A program made the position numbers and the translations under genes. A DNA stretch of 44,217 nt. Source: Lacticaseibacillus jixianensis (GTDB lineage Bacteria > Bacillota > Bacilli > Lactobacillales > Lactobacillaceae). Shown in pieces: positions 7,394-15,845 of the stretch. The stretch spans positions 1 through 44,217 of the forward strand of contig NZ_RHOJ01000019.1 of the NCBI RefSeq assembly GCF_003946485.1, written 5' to 3'. Within the stretch, counting starts at the first letter, position 1, and each line of letters starts with the position of its first letter. The notes beneath the pieces are model-generated. The model was given only the letters and a program-made list of their open reading frames with translations, searched no databases and had not been told where the DNA came from.

Positions 7394-8005
7394 ATGCCGA
7401 AAAACCGCCTTGAGGCCTTCACGGATGGGGTCATTGCCATCATCATCACCATCATGGTCCTGGAGCTGCATGCGCCCAGCGCCGGCAGTTGGGCTGCGCT
7501 ATGGGCGATGCGCGAGGTCTTCGCGATCTACCTGGTGTCCTTCTTCTCGCTGGCGGTGTACTGGAATAATCACCATCACCTGTTTCTGCTGGTGAAGCGG
7601 ATCAATGGCCGCGTGTTGTGGGCCAACGTGCTGTTTTTGTTTGCGGCCTCGTTCTTCCCGTTCGCGACAGACTGGGTCGGCGCCGGCCACGTGGCGGCGC
7701 GCGCGCCAGAGATGACCTATGGCCTGGTGATGCTTGCCACGGACGTGACCTTCTGGCTCTTGATCCAGACCTTGATCCACGCCGACCGCCATAATGCCGC
7801 TTTGCGTGAACTGCTCGGTCACGGCTACTACAAGCCGATCGTGACCATTGGCGGCAACGTGCTGGCGCTGGGTGCCGCCTTCATCTGGCCCACCCTGACC
7901 ATCCTGATCGACGCGTTGCTGCTCTTGCTCTGGGTTCGGCCCGAGCGCCGCATTGAGCATCACGTGCACGCGGCGTTCCGCAGCAACGAAAAAAATCGCC
8001 CCTAA
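7394..8005 (+). CDS. TMEM175/DUF1211 family membrane protein
   Basis: 203 residues with about six hydrophobic segments. The first helix carries the family signature RLEAFTDGVIAIIITIMVLEL, in which the RxxxFxDGVxAI motif is recognised in bacterial TMEM175 potassium channels. VYWNNHHHLF in the second helix and ANVLFLFAASFFPFATDWVG fit one DUF1211 repeat. A potassium-leak channel function is inferred from the family. ATG at 7394 has GGGGTGAG just upstream. The gene is followed by a bidirectional terminator. Confidence 0.85.
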   Translation: MPKNRLEAFTDGVIAIIITIMVLELHAPSAGSWAALWAMREVFAIYLVSFFSLAVYWNNHHHLFLLVKRINGRVLWANVLFLFAASFFPFATDWVGAGHVAARAPEMTYGLVMLATDVTFWLLIQTLIHADRHNAALRELLGHGYYKPIVTIGGNVLALGAAFIWPTLTILIDALLLLLWVRPERRIEHHVHAAFRSNEKNRP

Positions 8006-8026
8006 TGTGCGGGACGATTTTTCTTT
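7989..8026. terminator. Bidirectional terminator between convergent genes
   Basis: AAAAATCGCCCC pairs with GGGACGATTTTT with one mismatch, giving T-tracts on both strands. It serves the TMEM175-like gene (plus) and the GNAT gene (minus) and overlaps the end of the former. Confidence 0.85.
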
Positions 8027-8032
8027 ATCTTT

Positions 8033-8467
8033 TTAGGCGAAAACCAAGCGCATCTCGCGGTGCCGAATACCGGCGTCCAGGAACTCCGGTCGCGCCGTAA
8101 GCTCGTAGCCGAGCGCCTTGTAAAAGCCGAGCGCGTGGACTTGGGCCCCGAGGCGCAGCTCCCTGGCGCCGTGCGCCTCGGCAAAGTCGGCCAAGTGCTC
8201 AAGCAGCAGTTTGCCGACCCCGTGATGCCGGTAGGGGGCGGCAACGGCGACGCGCTGGACGTGGTAGCCGTAATCTTCAGGCAGGAGCCGCGCGGTGGCG
8301 ACGGCCAAGCCGTTATCGTAGGCCACAAAGTAGGTGGCCTTGGCCTCATCGGCGTCAACTTCGCGCTCCGGGGCAACGTGTTGTTCCTTCACAAAGACAG
8401 CCGTGCGGATCGCCAAGGCATCCTGGTAGACCTGGCTGTTCAGGTCCGTACTCATTTCAATGTCCAT
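8033..8467 (-). CDS. GNAT family N-acetyltransferase
   Basis: 144 residues. The GNAT core is clear: ALAIRTAVFVKEQHV at about residues 17-31 (the ElaA-like R-x-x-VFV-E motif), a strand with YFVAYDNGLAVATARLLP, the acetyl-CoA loop VQRVAVAAPYRHHGVGKLLLEHL near residues 69-91, and the C-terminal ALGFYKALGYEL. It acetylates an unknown small molecule or amine. ATG at 8467 is used, although an in-frame ATG four codons later is also possible; an AGGAAG lies rather far upstream. The gene is monocistronic, sharing a terminator with the convergent gene. Confidence 0.85.
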   Translation of the reverse strand: MDIEMSTDLNSQVYQDALAIRTAVFVKEQHVAPEREVDADEAKATYFVAYDNGLAVATARLLPEDYGYHVQRVAVAAPYRHHGVGKLLLEHLADFAEAHGARELRLGAQVHALGFYKALGYELTARPEFLDAGIRHREMRLVFA

Positions 8468-8539
8468 TTATTTGATTCACTGCTTCCTGTTAATTGGGTA
8501 ATGCGAGTATTATAGACCATACGAAGGAAGGTGTGAACG

Positions 8540-9679
8540 ATGTTTCAGAAAATCCGTGAGTCGCGGCTGATGTACTGGTCGCTGGAAGCGCTGATCCTGG
8601 TCTTTTTGATCATTGGGTTGACGAACCTCAGCTTCTTATTCCAACCAATCGCGACCTTTTTCTCCATTCTCTTGATCCCGTTCATTGCCGCCGGGTTCCT
8701 GTACTACCTGTTCAACCCGCTCGTTAACTGGTTGGGCAAGCTGAAGATGCCGCGGCCGGCGGCGATCGCCCTCATCTTCATCGCAGTCTTCGCCCTGATC
8801 GGCGTGGTGGTCGCGACGGTCATTCCGAACCTGGTCGATCAGACGACCCAGCTGGTCTTGGGCCTGCCCCACTTTCTGAAGCAGCTGCGCCACGAGGTCA
8901 CCCAGCTGTCGAACTACCGGTGGTACCAGCAGCTAGGGGTCGGCAACTTGGTGAGTCGGATCCAGGTGGAGCCCGCCAAGCTCCTGCCGAAAATCGTGGG
9001 CAATTTCACGAGTGGGGTGCCGAGCTTGATCGGCTCGGTCGCGTCCGTCATCATTAGCGCCATCACGATCCCGGTCCTGCTGTTTTACATGCTGAAGGAT
9101 GGCGAACGCTTCGTGCCGGCCATCCAGCGGCTGGTGCCGGAGCGCTACCGCGTTGAGGTGCAGACGGTCTTCACCCGCATGAATCAGACCTTGTCGCACT
9201 ACATTGCTGGGCAGGCGATCGAGTGTGTATTCGTTGGGACGTTCACCTTTGTCGGCTATCTGATCATCGGCATGCCGTATCCCTTCCTCCTCGGGTTCAT
9301 TGCCGGGGTGGTGACGATCATTCCGTATCTCGGGCCGTACATCAGTATCACCCCCGCGCTGCTCATCGCGATGACGGAGGGCTGGACCAAGGTGGCCCTG
9401 GTGATCGTGGTCGTCTTGATCGTGCAACAGACCGATGGCAACTTCATTTATCCAAATGTCATTGGCCACAGCCTGAACATTCATCCGTTGACCATTATTG
9501 TGATCCTCTTGGTGGCCAGCCACCTGTGGGGGATCTTGGGCACGATCTTGGCGGTGCCGGTGTACGCCGTGGTCAAGACGGTCGGGACGTACGTGCTGGA
9601 GCTGTACCGGTTCCACCGCGAACAGGCCGCCCAGGAGCCGCTGCTGGGTAAGCCGGCGCCCAAACCACTGAAAAAGTAA
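8540..9679 (+). CDS. AI-2E family (PerM-like) transporter
   Basis: 379 residues with about eight membrane segments. Paired N-terminal helices (LEALILVFLIIGL, then FSILLIPFIAAGFLYYLFNPLVNWL), a long hydrophilic region with DQTTQLVLGLPHFL, and the C-terminal block GFIAGVVTIIPYLGPYISITPALLIA followed by HPLTIIVILLVASHLWGILGTILAVP are diagnostic of the family. Members include autoinducer-2 exporters and Na+/H+ antiporters, so the substrate is open. GAAGGAAGG lies 10 bases before the start. The gene appears to stand alone before the CNNM gene. Confidence 0.88.
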   Translation: MFQKIRESRLMYWSLEALILVFLIIGLTNLSFLFQPIATFFSILLIPFIAAGFLYYLFNPLVNWLGKLKMPRPAAIALIFIAVFALIGVVVATVIPNLVDQTTQLVLGLPHFLKQLRHEVTQLSNYRWYQQLGVGNLVSRIQVEPAKLLPKIVGNFTSGVPSLIGSVASVIISAITIPVLLFYMLKDGERFVPAIQRLVPERYRVEVQTVFTRMNQTLSHYIAGQAIECVFVGTFTFVGYLIIGMPYPFLLGFIAGVVTIIPYLGPYISITPALLIAMTEGWTKVALVIVVVLIVQQTDGNFIYPNVIGHSLNIHPLTIIVILLVASHLWGILGTILAVPVYAVVKTVGTYVLELYRFHREQAAQEPLLGKPAPKPLKK

Positions 9680-9744
9680 TCACTTGCGGGGGCTTAGCCG
9701 CCTCGCTTAAAATTAAAGTAACTACCAGGAGAGGAAGATTCGTT

Positions 9745-11082
9745 ATGCAAGGTGATGCAGGCGCTGCCATATGGGGCCAGCTGCTACTGATCGTCATTTT
9801 GACGGTGATCAACGCGGGCTTTGCCGCCGCCGAGATCGCCGTGGTGTCGCTGAGTCGCAGCAAGATCGAGGGCCAGGCCAAAAAAGGGGACAGGAAGGCC
9901 AAGAAGCTGCTCAAGATCATGAACAACTCGTCGAATTTCCTGGCCACGATCCAGGTCGGGATCACCTTCGCGGGGTTCTTTGCGTCTGCTTCCGCGGCGA
10001 CGACCTTAGCGAGCCGCGTGGAGCCGCTGTTTGGGCACGTGAGCTTTGCCCACGAACTGGCGGTCCTGCTGGTCACGGTGATCTTGTCCTACTTCTCGCT
10101 GGTCTTCGGCGAGCTTTACCCTAAGCAGGTGGCTTTGCAAATGACGGAACGCGTGGCTAAGGCCGCCGTGGGCCCGATTTCAGTGATCGGCGTGCTCATG
10201 CGCCCGTTCGTGTGGTTGCTGTCCGCCTCCACCAACGTACTGCTCAAGCTGACGCCCATCAAGTTCTCCACGGATCAAAACAAGGTCACCCGTGAGGAGA
10301 TGACCTCGATGATCGAAAGCGGCAAGCAGTCTGGGGCCATCGACGCTGATGAGTACGAGATGCTGGAAGGCATCATCAGCCTGTCCAATAAGCTGGCCCG
10401 CGAGGTGATGGTGCCGCGCATTGACGCCTTCATGGTCGACGCGGATCAGCCAGACGAGACGGCGATCGACGCGATCCTGTCCAACATCTATTCCCGCATC
10501 CCCATCTACCAGAAGGACAAGGACAACGTCATCGGCATCGTCCACATCAAGAACCTCCTGCGGCAGGCCCGCCGAGTCGGCTTTGCCAACGTGCGCCTCG
10601 AAGATATTATGACTGACCCGCTGTTCGTGCCGGAAACCATCAGCATTGACGACCTGCTGACCGAGATGCGGATCCGGCAGCAGCAGATGGGCGTGCTTCT
10701 GGATGAGTACGGCGGCGTGGTGGGGCTCGTGACCATCGAGGACCTGCTGGAGGAGATCGTTGGCGACATTGACGACGAGTCGGATTCTGCGACCGTCAAT
10801 TACACCAAGCTTGATCAGGACGATTACTTGATCAACGGGCGGATGACCCTGAGCGACTTTAACGAGGCGTTTGGCACCAGCCTGCACGCACCGGATGTGG
10901 ACACGATCGCCGGCTACGTGATCAGCACGCTGGGCGCGATCCCGAACACCCACAAGCAGGAAACGGTGCCGATCCCGGGCGGCACCCTGACCACCGGGAA
11001 GATCGAGAACTCGCGGCTAGTCAACGTGCACTTGCATTTGCCGATCACGGCCGCAACCGACCACCCGGGGCCGGCGGAGTAA
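9745..11082 (+). CDS. CNNM/HlyC-CorC family membrane protein
   Basis: 445 residues with the full family architecture. A DUF21 transmembrane domain spans about residues 5-190 (FAAAEIAVVSLSRSKIE, IQVGITFAGFFASA, FGELYPKQVALQ). A tandem CBS pair spans about 205-330 (REVMVPRIDAFMVD; DEYGGVVGLVTIEDLLEEIVGDI), and a C-terminal CorC_HlyC domain spans about 345-430. Relatives are Mg2+/Co2+ exporters; the older haemolysin label is not supported by function. AGGAGAGGAAG precedes the ATG. No Mg2+ riboswitch fits in the 65-base upstream gap. Confidence 0.92.
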   Translation: MQGDAGAAIWGQLLLIVILTVINAGFAAAEIAVVSLSRSKIEGQAKKGDRKAKKLLKIMNNSSNFLATIQVGITFAGFFASASAATTLASRVEPLFGHVSFAHELAVLLVTVILSYFSLVFGELYPKQVALQMTERVAKAAVGPISVIGVLMRPFVWLLSASTNVLLKLTPIKFSTDQNKVTREEMTSMIESGKQSGAIDADEYEMLEGIISLSNKLAREVMVPRIDAFMVDADQPDETAIDAILSNIYSRIPIYQKDKDNVIGIVHIKNLLRQARRVGFANVRLEDIMTDPLFVPETISIDDLLTEMRIRQQQMGVLLDEYGGVVGLVTIEDLLEEIVGDIDDESDSATVNYTKLDQDDYLINGRMTLSDFNEAFGTSLHAPDVDTIAGYVISTLGAIPNTHKQETVPIPGGTLTTGKIENSRLVNVHLHLPITAATDHPGPAE

Positions 11083-11089
11083 AGTCTGA

Positions 11090-11118
11090 TTGAAGAACGC
11101 GGCCGGGTTCTCTATAAT
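11090..11118 (+). promoter_or_regulatory. Strong promoter upstream of prfC
   Basis: TTGAAG (11090-11095), exactly 17 bases, then TATAAT (11113-11118). Transcription should start near 11125, only about eight bases before a terminator-like hairpin, so the leader starts with a possible attenuator. Confidence 0.7.
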
Positions 11119-11130
11119 GATGGAAAGACA

Positions 11131-11156
11131 AGGTCCCAGTCGCTGGGACTTTTTTA
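11131..11156 (+). terminator. Terminator/attenuator in the prfC leader
   Basis: GTCCCAG and CTGGGAC form a perfect 7-bp stem with a TCG loop followed by six T residues. It can end transcripts of the CNNM gene. Because a good promoter lies just upstream, it would also cut transcripts meant for prfC to about 30 nucleotides unless read through. Confidence 0.85.
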
Positions 11157-11160
11157 ATGA

Positions 11161-11182
11161 GAGGAAGGTCAGTCCAATGTAA
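11161..11182 (+). promoter_or_regulatory. Start-stop minimal ORF (SD-ATG-TAA) in the prfC leader
   Basis: GAGGAAGG (11161-11168), 8 bases, then ATG immediately followed by TAA (11177-11182). The same AGGAAGG core serves as ribosome-binding site for recX and the AI-2E gene in this window, so ribosomes should initiate here. They would meet a stop codon with only the initiator methionine bound. The prfC start lies 45 bases downstream with its own AAAGGA. A short TGCGG/CCGCA hairpin is possible between the two. A role in sensing termination capacity is inference. Confidence 0.5.
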
Positions 11183-11227
11183 CGTGCGGCCATTATCTGT
11201 CACTACCGCAATTGAAAGGACCAAGTA

Positions 11228-12805
11228 ATGAAACCACAAGAATTAAGAGACGCGGTAGATAAGCGCCGCACCTTTGCCATTATTTCCCACCCTGATGCCG
11301 GGAAAACCACCATCACCGAGCAGCTGCTCTTGTTTGGGGGCGTGATCCGCGAGGCCGGGACGGTCAAGGGCCGCAAGTCCAGCCATTTTGCCAAGTCCGA
11401 CTGGATGGCGATCGAAAAGCAGCGCGGGATCTCCGTGACCAGCTCGGTGCTGCAGTTTGAATACGCCGGCAAGCAGATCAACATTCTGGACACGCCGGGG
11501 CACGAGGACTTCTCCGAAGACACCTACCGCACACTGATGGCCGTGGACGCGGCGGTCATGGTCATCGACTCCGCCAAGGGGATCGAGGCCCAGACCAAGA
11601 AGTTGTTTAAAGTCGTTAAGCAGCGCGGCATCCCGATCTTCACCTTCATGAACAAGCTGGATCGCGACGGACGCGAGCCCTTGGACCTGATCGCCGAGCT
11701 GGAGGACCTCTTGGGCATCGAAGGCTACGCGATGAACTGGCCGATGGGGATGGGGAAGGGCCTGGCCGGGCTGTATGACCGGGTCGACCACCGCATCGAA
11801 CTCTACCGCGAAAATGAGGCGGGAGAGCGCTACCTGCCGCTGGATGAAAACGGGCGGCTGGCGCCGAGCGAGCCGCTGGCTAATGATTCCATCTACACGG
11901 ATACCCTGGACAGCATTGAGCTGCTCAACGACGCCGGCAATCAGTTCAACCTGAAAAAGGTGATGAGCGGCGATCAGACGCCGGTGTTCTTTGGGTCCGC
12001 CTTGACCAACTTCGGCGTGGAGACCTTCCTGAAGCATTTTGTGGAGATGGCGCCGGCCCCTGGCCCGCACCGCCTGCAGGACGGCCGCGCGCTCAGCCCG
12101 ACCGACCCCAATTTTTCGGGCTTCGTGTTCAAGATCCAGGCCAACATGAACCCGAACCACCGCGATCGTATCGCGTTTGTGCGCATCGGGGCGGGCGAGT
12201 TCGAGCGGGGCATGGACGTCACGCTGGCGCGGACCGGCAAGGTGCTGCGCCTGAACAATTCGACCGAGTTCATGGCCGACACGCGTGAGCAGGTGCAAAC
12301 CGCGGTGGCCGGCGACATTGTCGGGCTGTATGACACCGGCAATTTTCAGATTGGGGATTCGATCTACGCCGGCAAGGATCCGGTGGAATACGAGAAGCTG
12401 CCGCAGTTCACGCCGGAGCTGTTCATGCGCGTCACCCCCAAGAACGTGATGAAGCAAAAGAGCTTCCACAAGGGGATGCAGCAGCTCGTGCAGGAAGGGG
12501 CGGTGCAGCTTTACCGCACCTACACGACCAACGATTACATCCTCGGGGCGGTCGGTCAGCTGCAGTTTGAAGTCTTCAAATTCCGGATGCAAAACGAGTA
12601 CAACTCCGAGGTCGTGATGACCCCGATCGGCAGCCGCGTGGCGCGCTGGATCGATCCCGAGCAGCTGGACGAGAAGATGTCCTCGACGCGGAATCTGCTG
12701 GTCAAGGACGTGCACGGCGATCCGCTGTTCCTGTTTGAAAACCAGTACGCCCAGCGCTGGTTTGCGGATAAGTACCCAGAGGTTAAGCTGACAGCCAAGC
12801 TGTAA
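11228..12805 (+). CDS. prfC: Peptide chain release factor 3
   Basis: 525 residues, the family's usual length. RF3 is the translational GTPase that removes RF1/RF2 from the ribosome after peptide release. The G1 motif [13 protein letters not shown] is near residue 20, the switch/G2 region has [23 protein letters not shown]3 is [12 protein letters not shown], and G4 is [18 protein letters not shown]3-specific C-terminal text such as [27 protein letters not shown] follows. The start ATG is seven bases after AAAGGA. The leader carries a promoter, an attenuator-like hairpin and a start-stop ORF, which is unusual. Confidence 0.95.
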   Translation: MKPQELRDAVDKRRTFAIISHPDAGKTTITEQLLLFGGVIREAGTVKGRKSSHFAKSDWMAIEKQRGISVTSSVLQFEYAGKQINILDTPGHEDFSEDTYRTLMAVDAAVMVIDSAKGIEAQTKKLFKVVKQRGIPIFTFMNKLDRDGREPLDLIAELEDLLGIEGYAMNWPMGMGKGLAGLYDRVDHRIELYRENEAGERYLPLDENGRLAPSEPLANDSIYTDTLDSIELLNDAGNQFNLKKVMSGDQTPVFFGSALTNFGVETFLKHFVEMAPAPGPHRLQDGRALSPTDPNFSGFVFKIQANMNPNHRDRIAFVRIGAGEFERGMDVTLARTGKVLRLNNSTEFMADTREQVQTAVAGDIVGLYDTGNFQIGDSIYAGKDPVEYEKLPQFTPELFMRVTPKNVMKQKSFHKGMQQLVQEGAVQLYRTYTTNDYILGAVGQLQFEVFKFRMQNEYNSEVVMTPIGSRVARWIDPEQLDEKMSSTRNLLVKDVHGDPLFLFENQYAQRWFADKYPEVKLTAKL

Positions 12806-12825
12806 GCAGAAAGGACAAATGGCAC

Positions 12826-13647
12826 ATGGCAGAAGAAAACAAGCATAATGAGGCTGTTCGCGGGATCGCCAATGACGATCTGCTCGGTAAGTGGCGGACG
12901 TTCTCGCTGGATAACTCAGACGAGAACATGGGTGAGTTCCTGACCGCGTTGGTCGACAATGCGACGCTCTTGATGGTGGTGCTCGCCGACCAGGAGATCA
13001 AGACGGACGAACAGGGCCGCGCCAAGCTCGATCAGGATGTGCAGATGCAGTTCCCGCTGATGTCCAGTCAGGACCGGCAGAATATCCAACCGCTGTTCAC
13101 GGATTGGCAAGAGGTCAACACCTTGTTTGACAACTGGGACAAGAGTGACCTGCACCAAAACGTGGAGAAGGCGTCCATTCTCCCGATCAGCTTTTCCGAC
13201 CTAGCGCAGCTCCTGGCGCAAAACGATGGGGTCGATGGCATTGCGATCAATCCGTTCAGCGACAACATCTTCTTCTCCCGCCAGACGGTCGCGGACCTCG
13301 CCAAGCAGCAGCAACAGCACCACGCGGCTAATAATGAAGTCAAGGTCGCGGTGTCAGAGCCGCAGAACCTGCCGGCCGGGTTTGAGGACGCCTTGCGCAC
13401 CGAGCTTTCGCCGACCGGCGTGAAGCAGGCTTGGCTGCGGGTGATCAGCTATGATGGGACCGAGCACCTCGTCTTGATCCTGGATGCCGAGTCAGTCTCC
13501 GAGCAGGCCCTTAGCCCGCTGGCCCAAAAGCTGGGCAGCCAAGGTGACGCGCTGCTCAAAGAGGCTGACCTGCAGCTGTCGGTGGTGCCGCTGGATGATG
13601 ACAGCCGGCCGATGGTTGAGGGCATTGCCCCGTTCTTCCGGGCCTAG
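12826..13647 (+). CDS. SseB family protein
   Basis: 273 residues. The N-terminal half (about residues 25-160), with NMGEFLTALVDNATLLMVVLAD, then FPLMSSQDRQNIQPLFTDWQEV and ISFSDLAQLLAQNDGVDGIAINPFSDNIFFSR, has the SseB N-terminal pattern (a beta-rich fold ending in an INP motif). The C-terminal part resembles the SseB C-terminal domain (LRVISYDGTEHLVLILDAES). The founding member affects serine sensitivity, and the biochemical role is unknown. The start has AAAGGA upstream; the 20-base gap after prfC suggests cotranscription. Confidence 0.78.
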   Translation: MAEENKHNEAVRGIANDDLLGKWRTFSLDNSDENMGEFLTALVDNATLLMVVLADQEIKTDEQGRAKLDQDVQMQFPLMSSQDRQNIQPLFTDWQEVNTLFDNWDKSDLHQNVEKASILPISFSDLAQLLAQNDGVDGIAINPFSDNIFFSRQTVADLAKQQQQHHAANNEVKVAVSEPQNLPAGFEDALRTELSPTGVKQAWLRVISYDGTEHLVLILDAESVSEQALSPLAQKLGSQGDALLKEADLQLSVVPLDDDSRPMVEGIAPFFRA

Positions 13648-13661
13648 GCGACTGCATTTGC

Positions 13662-13714
13662 AAAAGGCACCAGTCCGTTCGCAACGTTTCTGCGAGCGGG
13701 CTGATGCCTTTTTT
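13662..13714 (+). terminator. Terminator after the SseB-like gene
   Basis: A long interrupted stem: AAAAGGCA with TGCCTTTT at the base, CCAG near CTG, then CCG and TTCGCA with TGCGAG/CGG at the top, followed by TTTTTT. The A-run at the 5' side allows it to work on the minus strand too, for the convergent gene ending at 13739. Confidence 0.8.
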
Positions 13715-13738
13715 GCGCATGGCGCCCTTTCAGCGGCG

Positions 13739-14782
13739 TTAAATCACGTCGATCAGGCTGGCCAGCACGTAGCTGTTGTCGGCCAGGCGATACCACTGGC
13801 TGCCGTCTGTGCCGTACACAATCCGCAGCAGGGCGACCTTCGCACCAGCGGGCAGGGGCGCCAGGGCATCACCGTAGGGCTTGGCCCAGCGGGTCACTGC
13901 GGCGCGGGCCTGGCCCACGCGCTGCAGGGGCTGGGCGTTGAAGGTGACGGCATCGCTTGTCAGGCGGAGCTGGCTGGGCCCAGGCAGAAACGGGTTGGTT
14001 CGCTGCGGCTTGGCGTGGTCGGCGGCGATCCACTGACTGCCGCCGAGGTCCAGGAACACCTGGCCGGCCTGGTCTTTGGCCACCGCGAACACCCGCCAAA
14101 ATGAGCCGGCGGGCAGCAGCGTGTCATACTTGAGCAGCTGCATCGGCGAGGAGAAGGCCGGTTTAGGCGCCAGCAGCTCCACGTACTCGGCTTCGGGAGC
14201 GGTTTGCTGCAGCGCCCCCAGGCGGTAGGTGAAGTGGCGGGACTGACTCGCTTTGCTAAAGCGGCCAGTCTGCACTAGCGGCGCTGCCTGCGCCTTAAAC
14301 CGGGTCAGCGGCTGGGCGGTAAACGGCGCGTTCAGTCGGCCCACCAGGATTGTTGGTTCGGCGAGCAGCCGGCCTTCCTCGTCGCGGTGGTAGATCGTCA
14401 CCGGCGCGGCGATGTGCGGCTCGTACACCAGGTAGATGACCGTGTTGCTGGCTGGAAAGCGGTCCAGAAAATTCGTGATTGTGAACAGCTCAAAGCCTTC
14501 GATCGCGGGCATCGCTAAGGTCAGCTTGGCGCCGATGGGTCCGCGGAGCACCAACTTTGGCTGGAGCTCCTTTTGGCGGCCGCGCTGGCGGTAGTAGACG
14601 GTCACCCGGCTGAAGCGGCGCGGCACGACGGCGGGCGGCAGGTCTGCTGCCGCAGCGGCTGCTGGCGGGCGCGGGGCGGCCGGGCGCGGTGCTGGCCGCG
14701 GGGGGCGCACTGGCGCTTCCGGGTGAGCAGCCGGCTTTTCCCGGCGCTTGAACCATTCTGTTAATGTGCGCAGCAGCCCCAT
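13739..14782 (-). CDS. Proline-rich MucBP-like/SLAP-like protein without visible export signal
   Basis: 347 residues. N terminus MGLLRTLTEWFKRREK is amphipathic, not a signal peptide. Residues 19-53 form a proline/alanine/arginine linker. Residues about 58-122 and 126-188 look like two MucBP-type repeats (VTVYYRQRGRQ...GAKLTLAMPAIEGFELF and VTIYHRDEEGRLL...RHFTYRL). Residues about 215-256 and 308-347 look like two SLAP/SH3-type modules (PAGSFWRVFAV...LGGSQWIAAD; PAGAKVALLRI...DGSQWYRLADNSYVLA). ATG at 14782 follows GGAGGG; an ATG 12 bases upstream lacks a ribosome site. Such domains normally sit outside the cell, yet no signal peptide or sorting motif is seen. The domain calls are by pattern only. 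Confidence 0.65.
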   Translation of the reverse strand: MGLLRTLTEWFKRREKPAAHPEAPVRPPRPAPRPAAPRPPAAAAAADLPPAVVPRRFSRVTVYYRQRGRQKELQPKLVLRGPIGAKLTLAMPAIEGFELFTITNFLDRFPASNTVIYLVYEPHIAAPVTIYHRDEEGRLLAEPTILVGRLNAPFTAQPLTRFKAQAAPLVQTGRFSKASQSRHFTYRLGALQQTAPEAEYVELLAPKPAFSSPMQLLKYDTLLPAGSFWRVFAVAKDQAGQVFLDLGGSQWIAADHAKPQRTNPFLPGPSQLRLTSDAVTFNAQPLQRVGQARAAVTRWAKPYGDALAPLPAGAKVALLRIVYGTDGSQWYRLADNSYVLASLIDVI

Positions 14783-14796
14783 AGTGCCCTCCATTC

Positions 14797-14819
14797 AAAA
14801 AAAGCCGGCAACCGCCGGC
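14797..14819 (-). terminator. Terminator of the DUF1827 gene
   Basis: On the minus strand GCCGGC-ggtt-GCCGGC is followed by seven T residues. It separates the DUF1827 gene from the MucBP-like gene downstream, whose start codon lies only 15 bases beyond. Confidence 0.85.
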
Positions 14820-14827
14820 GTCAAAGA

Positions 14828-15112
14828 TTACAGTTCCTCAGTTGCCAGCGATACCTCGGCGAGCTTGTCTCCATGGATCACGTTGACGTCCGCAAAGGCG
14901 ACGTTAGCCAGCTTATCAAGCGCAAAAGCGATCTCTGCGTCCTTGATGTTGCGCTTATCGTTGGTAAACAGCAGCTCGTCGTGCGCGGCAGCGCGGGTAT
15001 AGATCACCGTGGTGCTGCCGAGCGAATACACCTTAATGTAATTCGTGTCGGTATGGGCGAGCTGTTGCGCTACTAAGTGCGGGTAGCTATTGGTGATATC
15101 GATCAACCGCAT
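14828..15112 (-). CDS. DUF1827 family protein
   Basis: 94 residues beginning MRLIDITNSYPHLVAQQLAHTD and containing KVYSLGSTTVIYTRA, which I recognise as the conserved DUF1827 protein of Lactobacillales. The function is unknown; the protein looks soluble and cytosolic. ATG at 15112 has GGGGGC upstream, and a longer in-frame start (to 15250) would overlap the divergent promoter region. It is followed by its own terminator. Confidence 0.8.
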   Translation of the reverse strand: MRLIDITNSYPHLVAQQLAHTDTNYIKVYSLGSTTVIYTRAAAHDELLFTNDKRNIKDAEIAFALDKLANVAFADVNVIHGDKLAEVSLATEEL

Positions 15113-15248
15113 ATTTATTGCCCCCAGTCTCAAGTATCCTGACTTCATTATAAGTGAATCACGTAGAAAAACCAAAAGTTTCTGACCTTCTGACGCTTTT
15201 ATCTTAATTACGCAAAATTTGTTAAACTGACCGTAGGAGGCGATCGTC

Positions 15249-15797
15249 ATGACATTGCAGCATCAACTGCTGAGACCGGCGAGCCGTTATTTTTTCTCCG
15301 CCCTACAGCTGTATCGCGCGGCCTTTCCGGCTGAGGAAAAAGTGCCCTTAATTTGGCTGCTTGGGCGCAGCCTTAAAGCCGGCGTCGACTTTTGGGCCTG
15401 GCACGATGGCCCAGCCTTTGTCGGGCTGACCTTCAGCGTCGCGAGCCGGGACCTGACGTACCTGATCTTTTTGGCCACCAGCCCCAGCGTGCGCGGGCAG
15501 GGCTTTGGCTCAGCGATCTTGGATCGCATCGCGGCCCAGCACGCGGGGCGCCCACTGGTCTTGGCCCTAGAGCCGCAGGACCAAAGCGCGCCCAACCACC
15601 GGCAGCGGGCGGCCCGGCTAAGGTTTTACCAGCGCAACGGGTTTAGCCTGCAGCCGTTTCAGGTGGTGGACCTTGGCGTGGCTTATGACACGATGGTCCG
15701 CAACGGCCGCTTTGTGCCTGCCCAGTTTGATCATTTGATGCGCGGCTACACCGGGCTTGCGTACCCGTGGTACGGCTCCAAGATTATCGCCAAATAA
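15249..15797 (+). CDS. GNAT family N-acetyltransferase
   Basis: 182 residues. The GNAT core is visible as LYRAAFPAEEKVPLIWLL at about residues 20-37, GLTFSVASRDLTYLIFLATSPSVRGQGFGSAILDRIAA with the acetyl-CoA loop RGQGFG near residue 84, and ARLRFYQRNGFSLQPF near residue 123. The C-terminal tail LMRGYTGLAYPWYGSKII is shared with many lactobacillal members of unknown substrate. AGGAGG lies eight bases before the ATG. The gene is monocistronic and convergent with clpE. Confidence 0.87.
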   Translation: MTLQHQLLRPASRYFFSALQLYRAAFPAEEKVPLIWLLGRSLKAGVDFWAWHDGPAFVGLTFSVASRDLTYLIFLATSPSVRGQGFGSAILDRIAAQHAGRPLVLALEPQDQSAPNHRQRAARLRFYQRNGFSLQPFQVVDLGVAYDTMVRNGRFVPAQFDHLMRGYTGLAYPWYGSKIIAK

Positions 15798-15832
15798 AAA
15801 GGGTTGAACGCCATTTTGGCGTTCAACCCTTT
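15798..15832. terminator. Bidirectional terminator between GNAT gene and clpE
   Basis: AAAGGGTTGAACGCC and GGCGTTCAACCCTTT form a perfect 15-bp stem with a 5-base loop, flanked by A and T runs. It serves both convergent genes. Confidence 0.93.
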
Positions 15833-15845
15833 GCTTTTGCCTTTG

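Noticed and set aside
9680-9744. A Mg2+ riboswitch ahead of the CNNM-type gene
   Set aside because: The gap is only 65 bases and has no M-box-like structure.
11243-12715. A 490-codon open frame opposite prfC and similar long antisense frames over purH, purL and the AI-2E gene
   Set aside because: They are shadows of highly conserved genes on the other strand, with low-complexity His/Arg/Gln-rich translations and no ribosome sites.
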